Positions 57,841-64,000 of a stretch of DNA of 64,000 bases are shown here, piece by piece; position 1 is the first letter of the stretch; each line of letters begins with the position of its first letter. The DNA comes from Hygrophila difformis (lineage: Eukaryota; Streptophyta; Magnoliopsida; Lamiales; Acanthaceae), in contig JAOANR010000001.1 of the NCBI GenBank assembly GCA_030278955.1, positions 41,938,890 to 42,002,889 on the forward strand, in the 5' to 3' direction. The notes beneath the pieces were generated by a model. It did not search any database. It saw only the letters and a program-made list of their open reading frames with translations, and had not been told where the DNA came from. Made by a program: the position numbers and the translations under genes.

Positions 57841-60800
57841 TTTGCTAAAACTTCCTTATATACTATGAATCCACTAACCTTTCATGTATTTTCACCATGT
57901 TTCAATCTGTCAAGAAACAACATTTAATCGATTGGATACATAAAAAATTCCGTTCATATTATACAAATATTTAAAAAAACAAATATTTCACACTACAAAA
58001 TAAGAATAATAAATAAAAATATCCTCCCAATTTCATCCATTTAATACGCTCAATTCAAGTCCCTTGCGCTGCCTAAAAAGAAAAAAATTTCAATTTTGCT
58101 CGGCAGAGATTGAATTTGGGATTTGTAAGAAGATGGAGGAACTAATAGGATTGTAGAAGAAAAATGAATGGAAAAAAGAGGAGACTCAAAATACTTGTTA
58201 TTCACCATAAAATCTAGTCTTCTATTAATTATATAGAAATGTCATATTTTACAGGTGCACAAAATAAATCTTATTATGAAATAAATCTCAACAAACTTAA
58301 TCAACCAAATCTTTAAGTTATCAAATATTAATATAATACTTTTATTCAAATATTTAGTTTACCTTAACTTATTATTTTTATATAATATAGATATATAGAT
58401 TCTATATTGAAATAAGGGTGTTGAAATAGAGAAATGAAAATTGAAGGGATGAATGAGGAAGGTTGTTGAAAAAGGAAAGGGGAAATGTAGGGAATATAAA
58501 ATATAGAAGTCTAATTTTTATATAGAAGATATAGATACAGATATAGATATAGGTATAGATAGATATAAATATAAATATAATATATATGTGATCTCAATTA
58601 GAACGAATTTTATATTTACAAATCTTAGATGAATGGATTCGGATTTGACGTGATCAAATATATAGTATAAATAATTAAAGATATTATAATATTCTATTAA
58701 GATTTTATTAAAATATTATGTGGATGAGATTGTTGAAATTGGGGAAAAAAAGATGGATGGGATGTTGAAAAAAGGCGGTGGGGAAGTGGGGGGAATTTAA
58801 ACTATATTACTTTTTATATATATTAAGATTCACCATAAAATCTAGTCTTCTATTAATTATATAGAAATGTCATATTTTACAGGTGCACAAAATAAATCTT
58901 ATTATGAAATAAATCTCAACAAACTTAATCAACCAAATCTTTAAGTTATCAAATATTAATATAATACTTTTATTCAAATATTTAGTTTACCTTAACTTAT
59001 TATTTTTATATAATAAAGATATATAGATTCTATATTGAAATAAGGGTGTTGAAATAGAGAAATGAAAATTGAAGGGATGAATGAGGAAGGTTGTTGAAAA
59101 AGGAAAGGGGAAGTGTAGGGAATATAAAATATAGAAGTCTAATTTTTATATAGAAGATATAGATACAGATATAGATATAGGTATAGATAGATATAAATAT
59201 AAATATAATATATATGTGATCTCAATTAGAACGAATTTTATATTTACAAATCTTAGATGAATGGATTCGGATTTGACGTGATCAAATATATAGTATAAAT
59301 AATTAAAGATATTATAATATTCTATTAAGATTTTATTAAAATATTATGTGGATGAGATTGTTGAAATTGGGGAAAAAAAGATGGATGGGATGTTGAAAAA
59401 AGGCGGTGGGGAAGTGGGGGGAATTTAAACTATATTACTTTTTATATATATTAAGATTTCATTAAAATATTATGTAGATGAGATTATTAAAATTGGGGGA
59501 AAATGTTGGATGGGATGTTAAAAAAAGACGGTGGGGAAGTGGGTGAATTTAGACTATATTACTTTTATATATATATAGATATAGATATATAGATATACAG
59601 ATATAGATATATAGATTATATATTGAAATGAGGGTGTTGAAAATAGAGAGATAAAAATTGAAGAGATGAATGAGGGAGGTTGTTGAAAAAAGGAGAGGGA
59701 AAGTGTAGGGAATATAGAATATAGGAGTATTATTTTTATATAGAAGATACAGATACAGATATAGATATAAGTATAGATAGATATAAATATAAATATAATA
59801 TATATGTGATCTCAATTAGAACGAAATTTATATTTACAAATCTTAGATGAATGGATTCGGATTTGACGTGATCAAATATATAGTATAAATACTTAAAGAT
59901 ATGATAATATTCTATTAAGATTTTATTAAAATATTATGTGGATGAGATTGTTGAAATTGGGGGAAAAAAGTTGGATAGGATGTTGAAAAAAGGCGGTGGG
60001 GAAGTGGGGGAAATTTAGACTATATTACTTTTATATATATATATATTCTATTAAGATTTTATTAAAATATTATGTGGATGAGATTGTTGAAATTGGGGAA
60101 AAAAAGTTGGATGGAGTGTTGAAAAAAGGCGGTGGGGAAGTGGGGGAATTTAGACTATATTACTTATATAAATAGATATAGATATAATTACAATATTTGT
60201 TATTATTTCATAACCAATACTCTATTAATTAAAATTATAGATAAATAATTGTAAATTACTAATAAGTACATTATAGATTGATATTATATTCATTAATGAA
60301 TAGTAAATATTTGTATTAGATAAATGAGCTAATTAGATAAATTACAGTACGACACTAAGTTGATGAAACTATATATAGTTATTTTAATTTGTCAATGGAT
60401 TCATTTACAAGAGTATTTCTTATATTTTTCTAATTTAATTAGAAAATATCTATATTTTTATAAAATTCCTAATGTCTCAACGGTTTAGGGTGAATTAATA
60501 TCAATAATCAATTATCGAGTACAATACGATTCACGTACTTTCTTTGTCAATGTATGACATTAGAGTCGTGAGTAGAAATATTCTTATCTGTAACACCCCG
60601 GATTTGGTCACCCAGGCCAGGACGCTACCGCCACACCTTTCTAAATAAGACATGATCCAAATCGAGCTTATCTAAAAAGATGCTAAGGCTAAATTGTATC
60701 AATACTTTAAAATAATTTTAAAAACCATTTAATAGTGCCCGAAGTTAAAATCAGAGTACGTCTACCATGCATAATGTAAAACGGTGCCGAAGCTAAAAGC

Positions 60801-61885
60801 AGGGCCAAAACATGCGGCCAAAATATAGTTCAAGTCCAGTGCGAAAATTTAAATAATTTAAATGCGACAAGTCTTCATAAGGTAAAACAGTCGCATCCCA
60901 TCGTGCAATGCTCACCCTGCGAAATCTGAGGAAAAATAGAAATAACAACTTATCAGTACAAAAGGTATTGCGTAAGTTAATATACAACACAACGAATTTT
61001 AAAAGCTTAGAAGAGTATATAAAAATAAGATTTTAATTTAAAAAGGACAAATAAAATAATTTACGAAATCTCTTACTTTGTCACACTAATATTTTTACCA
61101 TTGTTCGTTATGATCGAGGACACCACATATGCCCTTTGGGACTAACACCGACAAGGACTCCAAATCATAATAAAGATCCTAGGGACGTACCCTTGGGATC
61201 AACCCACCTCTGGGACTCGTACCCACGAGGGATGTGAAAGCAGTGACCCTATACAGACTGCTCCGGAGCCCTAGATAACACATACAGATACATCTAGGAG
61301 TATAGACTCTTACAATCACGAAACCACAATATCATATATGCCGTTTTGGCTACAAAAGAGGGGGCGGCCCAACGAGCTCCACCAAGTGCACTTATCCTCT
61401 AAAACATTGGGCATCCCACTCGATCAAAACGTACAAAGTTTAAAACCACAATTTTAATCTTTTACAATACCACACATTTCCAGAATTCATACATTTCAAA
61501 AACGAGTAACATTCGACTCTTAATTCATCAAAATACGCAAGACCGAATTTATCGGCAAAGATAGTACAGTGGCAGTTTTCAAATCCGTAATTGAAAATGT
61601 AGTAAATCATCTTTAAAAATTATGAAATTTGTACAGAAGCTAGAACACACCCAAATGAATATTTTTCTTAGAAATAGGTATCTTCAAATTCGGACTCTAA
61701 ATGACCTAGAAAAATTGATTTCAGAATCTACTGCTTCATGAATCTCAAACTCTTCAGTCCATCCGACCACAGTTCATTCAAAAATTCATAACAATTTCAA
61801 ACATGCTCCAAAAATCATAAAATTTTATAGAGATGACCTAGACACTAAATGAAAAAAATCCTATGAATACATCAAGCACGAAAAA
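57841..61885. repeat. Macro-tandem repeat, unit 3 (with an extra internal duplication)
   Basis: 4045 bp. It differs from units 1 and 2 by a local 628-bp tandem duplication (58203-58830 repeated at 58831-59458). Its LTR part is not broken: sequence continues past 61885 into the rest of the LTR, so this is probably the original copy. Confidence 0.95.
58203..59458. repeat. 628-bp tandem duplication within unit 3
   Basis: CACCATAAAATCTAGTC at 58203 recurs at 58831. The junction reads TTAAGATT|CACCAT, joining TTAAGATTTCATT to TTATTCACCAT with an ATT overlap. It is absent from units 1 and 2. Confidence 0.9.
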
Positions 61886-62912
61886 CTATCATAGGCAGAA
61901 ATAATTCGAGCAACAAAATCGGATTGCATATGAACAACAAAACTGACAGCATCTATTCACAGAATACCAGATCTAATTTCTATGTACAAAAGATATTCAA
62001 AAATTCTGAAAATTTGCAGAGAGCATATTTAGGATGTTAGGAACATTTTTCGTTTAGAAAGGGTTTTCCAAAAATGCACGGATCCAAGTCAAAATCGTGA
62101 AACTTCAAAAATTAGACATGGAGAAAACCCTAATGACAGATTCACCAACGAATGGAGATTGAACTATAACTCGATTGGATCTCAACCAAAACTTCTAAAA
62201 CTCAACGTGTACGATATTAACTTAATGTAGGAGTGATTAGGATGATCAACTCGAGTTTTGATTGTCCCTAGTGTCGGAGAACAGTTCACGAACTCAACGC
62301 CGTGTCCGAATGGCTGCGTTTTTGGACAAGTCTAAGATTTGAGATTTTGTAATCCTGAATTCTGAGTTTATGGACAAGGATAAGAGTTAGGAAGGGTTTA
62401 CTTACTGCCTTAGTGATCGAAGATGGGAAACTTTAGAACTTGAAGCCTAGGTCTGTCCACATCCACAGCAGCACTCTCACCAAAACACTATTGAAATCAC
62501 TCCAAGAACTATTGTATGGACTGAAGAATTTTTGTTGATTGTAAGGGAAATGAAAACACAATTACCTTCCATATATTCTGCAATCTGAACGGCAGGGTAG
62601 AATTTGAAGTGTCATTTGCTTTCATTAGCCATAAACAAGTTTGATTACACACTAATTTCCCTATTCAATTCACTAGTGCAATGAATCCACCAATTCTGTC
62701 GTTCCCCTCATCTGCCATTCCCATCCATTTGTCATGTTGTAATGCTTATCCAAAATCCATTTCACTACATTATAAGAGAGTCCCACAAATATGTGTATTA
62801 CTAGTTATTAATACCATAAAAAGTTTTAAATTACCAAATGGTTAATAATAATATCAATAATAATAGTAATACACAAAATAGGATTCTTTCGGGTAATTTT
62901 TCGGGTATTACA
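60589..62912 (-). mobile_element. Solo LTR of a gypsy-type element with TTATC target duplication
   Basis: Plus-strand ends are TGTAACACCCC...GGGTATTACA, 2324 bp, flanked by TTATC at 60584-60588 and 62913-62917. There is no internal region, so it is a solo LTR from recombination between two LTRs. By comparison with element B, whose polypurine tract lies next to GGGTATTACA, its orientation is minus. The family is related to but distinct from element B. Confidence 0.93.
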
Positions 62913-62915
62913 TTA

Positions 62916-63130
62916 TCGCTACAAGAAAATCGTCCGGAGGCGACGACGGGGGCCGAGGACATAGGCGACGACATGTAATTATTGTTGCCTACGTATTCAA
63001 TTTTTTTCCATTTATTTTTTTTTCCTGCACTAGCGAGGACGAAGGCGACGAATTAAATGAGGTGAGGAAAGAAAAATTCTCGCCCTCGGGCGAGGAAGTG
63101 AGCGAGAAATTGTTGTTGTCGCCTGCATAG
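62916..63130 (+). mobile_element. CACTA-like left terminus
   Basis: TCGCTACAAGAAAATCGTCC resembles CACTACAAGAAAA with one change, and it is followed by repeated (A)GGCGACGA(C/A) and GCGAGGA motifs (62938-63125), a third kind of subterminal repeat. No right end was found in the window; the element may be truncated or extend beyond. The solo LTR inserted at its very edge. Confidence 0.5.
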
Positions 63131-63709
63131 AGTTGTAAATAGATTATAGAGATAAATACTTTTTTAGGCCATCAATAGGCAGGTAATTCACTTTTGGGCC
63201 ACGAAAGATTGAATTATGAAATTGAGCCACCAACAGGCATTCGGGCTGGTTTTTTAGGCCAAATTGACCAAGTCAACGTCTCAACGGGCCGTGTGTGCTC
63301 CACTCGCTACACACTCTCACGCGCTGGCCTAAAAGTTGCAATGGTTACCTTTTGATGGCCTATTTTAGGTTTTTTATTTTATTTTCTATTTTCTTAAATT
63401 AAATTAAATAATACTTCATCCAACTATTTCTTTATGTCTCACTTTCATTTTTATTGTCCGTCACAATATTTTTTGTCCGTCAAAATTTAATTTATTTTTT
63501 AGACTTAATTATTTAATTTTTATTTTAGGTTAGATACTTTATTTAATTCTTGATGTTATTATTAATACAATTAATTCTACTTATTATTTTTTTTATTTTT
63601 TTAATTTTTTATAATATATATTTGTTTTATTTTTATTTATTATTTATTTTAGTGAATGTTTATTTCACATCATGTTATTTTGACCACGGTATTTTATGTG
63701 GGGATAGAG
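63131..63709. other. AT-rich DNA, no gene seen
   Basis: A short stretch (63150-63340: 'TTTTAGGCCATCAATAGGC...GAGCCACCAACAGG') has the look of a dispersed repeat, and 63415-63490 resembles the inside of a mariner-type MITE, but I can bound neither. Confidence 0.4.
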
Positions 63710-64000
63710 CGTATTTTTTTTTTTTGAGGAAAAGTTGTTTATTCCACATAAATAGACCAAAACCTGGTCAGGAATTACAACACCCAAGCTGCATATTTTG
63801 CAACATGTAATTGACGATATTCAGTTCAGAACTCCAAGCAACACAACTCTTCCTACAATGACTAGTATACCCAGCACTAAAAATATAGACTATTCCATGA
63901 TCCAAGAATGTAAACTTTCACCTTTCACACTTACTCCTTCGCTATCGACGACAAGCACGAATCAGAACATGCCACATAAAACATGCTGGCAAGACCTGGT
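63710..64000 (-). mobile_element. 3' end of a retroposed sequence (LINE or processed transcript)
   Basis: On the minus strand the sequence ends GGAATAAACAACTTTTCCTC followed by about 13 A residues (T run 63713-63725 on the plus strand). A polyadenylation-type AATAAA a short distance before an A tail indicates retroposition of a polyadenylated RNA. No coding block lies in the visible 275 bp, and the body is beyond the window, so a LINE and a processed pseudogene cannot be told apart. Confidence 0.45.

Noticed and set aside
1..64000. Endogenous pararetrovirus (caulimovirid) or Helitron
   Set aside because: All RT and integrase blocks belong to Ty3/gypsy or L1 elements with LTRs or target duplications; no movement-protein or coat-protein block and no Helitron Rep/helicase or CTRR end hairpin was seen.

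Overview
The window is a stretch of plant nuclear genome, almost certainly a eudicot. The evidence is plant-type B3 (REM-like) transcription-factor exons with GT-AG introns, chromodomain Ty3/gypsy, Tat-lineage, plant L1, CACTA, hAT and Stowaway-like elements, tRNA-derived SINEs, and AT-rich intergenic DNA. I cannot name the species. It is a transposon-dominated region with one apparently intact host gene, a decayed tandem copy of that gene, and several layers of nested insertions.

Layout. 1-2716: 3' end of a plus-strand chromovirus (element A: integrase, chromodomain, 3' LTR) inserted into the LTR of a second chromovirus-like element. 2717-17835: that minus-strand element (B). It keeps RNase H, integrase and chromodomain but lacks gag, protease and RT. 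In their place is an opposite-strand, apparently spliced gene for a 'putative plant transposon protein' domain. A 5.7-kb L1 LINE with a target-site duplication sits in its 5' LTR. 18021-18770: a MITE. 19087-22608: a deleted CACTA transposon with TTA target duplication. About 23318-27900: a decayed, 5'-truncated L1 on the minus strand, split by a 519-bp hAT-type MITE. 28851-29882: a four-exon two-B3-domain gene (minus). 30474-32333: a CACTA-like nonautonomous element holding two SINEs and two further tRNA-like modules. 33223-34265: the decayed second B3 copy. 34544-34815: a Stowaway-like MITE.

35957-48628: a complete but inactivated Tat-lineage (dual RNase H) Ty3/gypsy element with 671-bp LTRs and GTAAG target duplication. 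Between pol and the 3' LTR it carries an antisense, intron-containing gene for a plant mobile domain (PMD) protein with basic and coiled-coil tails. 48629-51002: AT-rich DNA without recognisable genes. 51003-61885: a 3.4-kb segment present three times in tandem, each copy containing the first 1.3 kb of an LTR. Only the last copy runs on into the full solo LTR (60589-62912, TTATC target duplication). 62913-64000: a CACTA-like terminus, AT-rich DNA and a poly(A)-tailed retroposed 3' end.

Main points for a second look: (i) two unrelated LTR-element lineages in one window each carry a spliced-looking gene antisense to the element; (ii) the microhomology-joined triplication that captured a truncated LTR; (iii) the B3 gene pair, where one copy shows three independent lesions; (iv) four Pol III-type promoter modules inside one 1.9-kb DNA transposon. 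All positions and reading-frame statements were read by eye; family assignments rest on motif recognition, not database searches.
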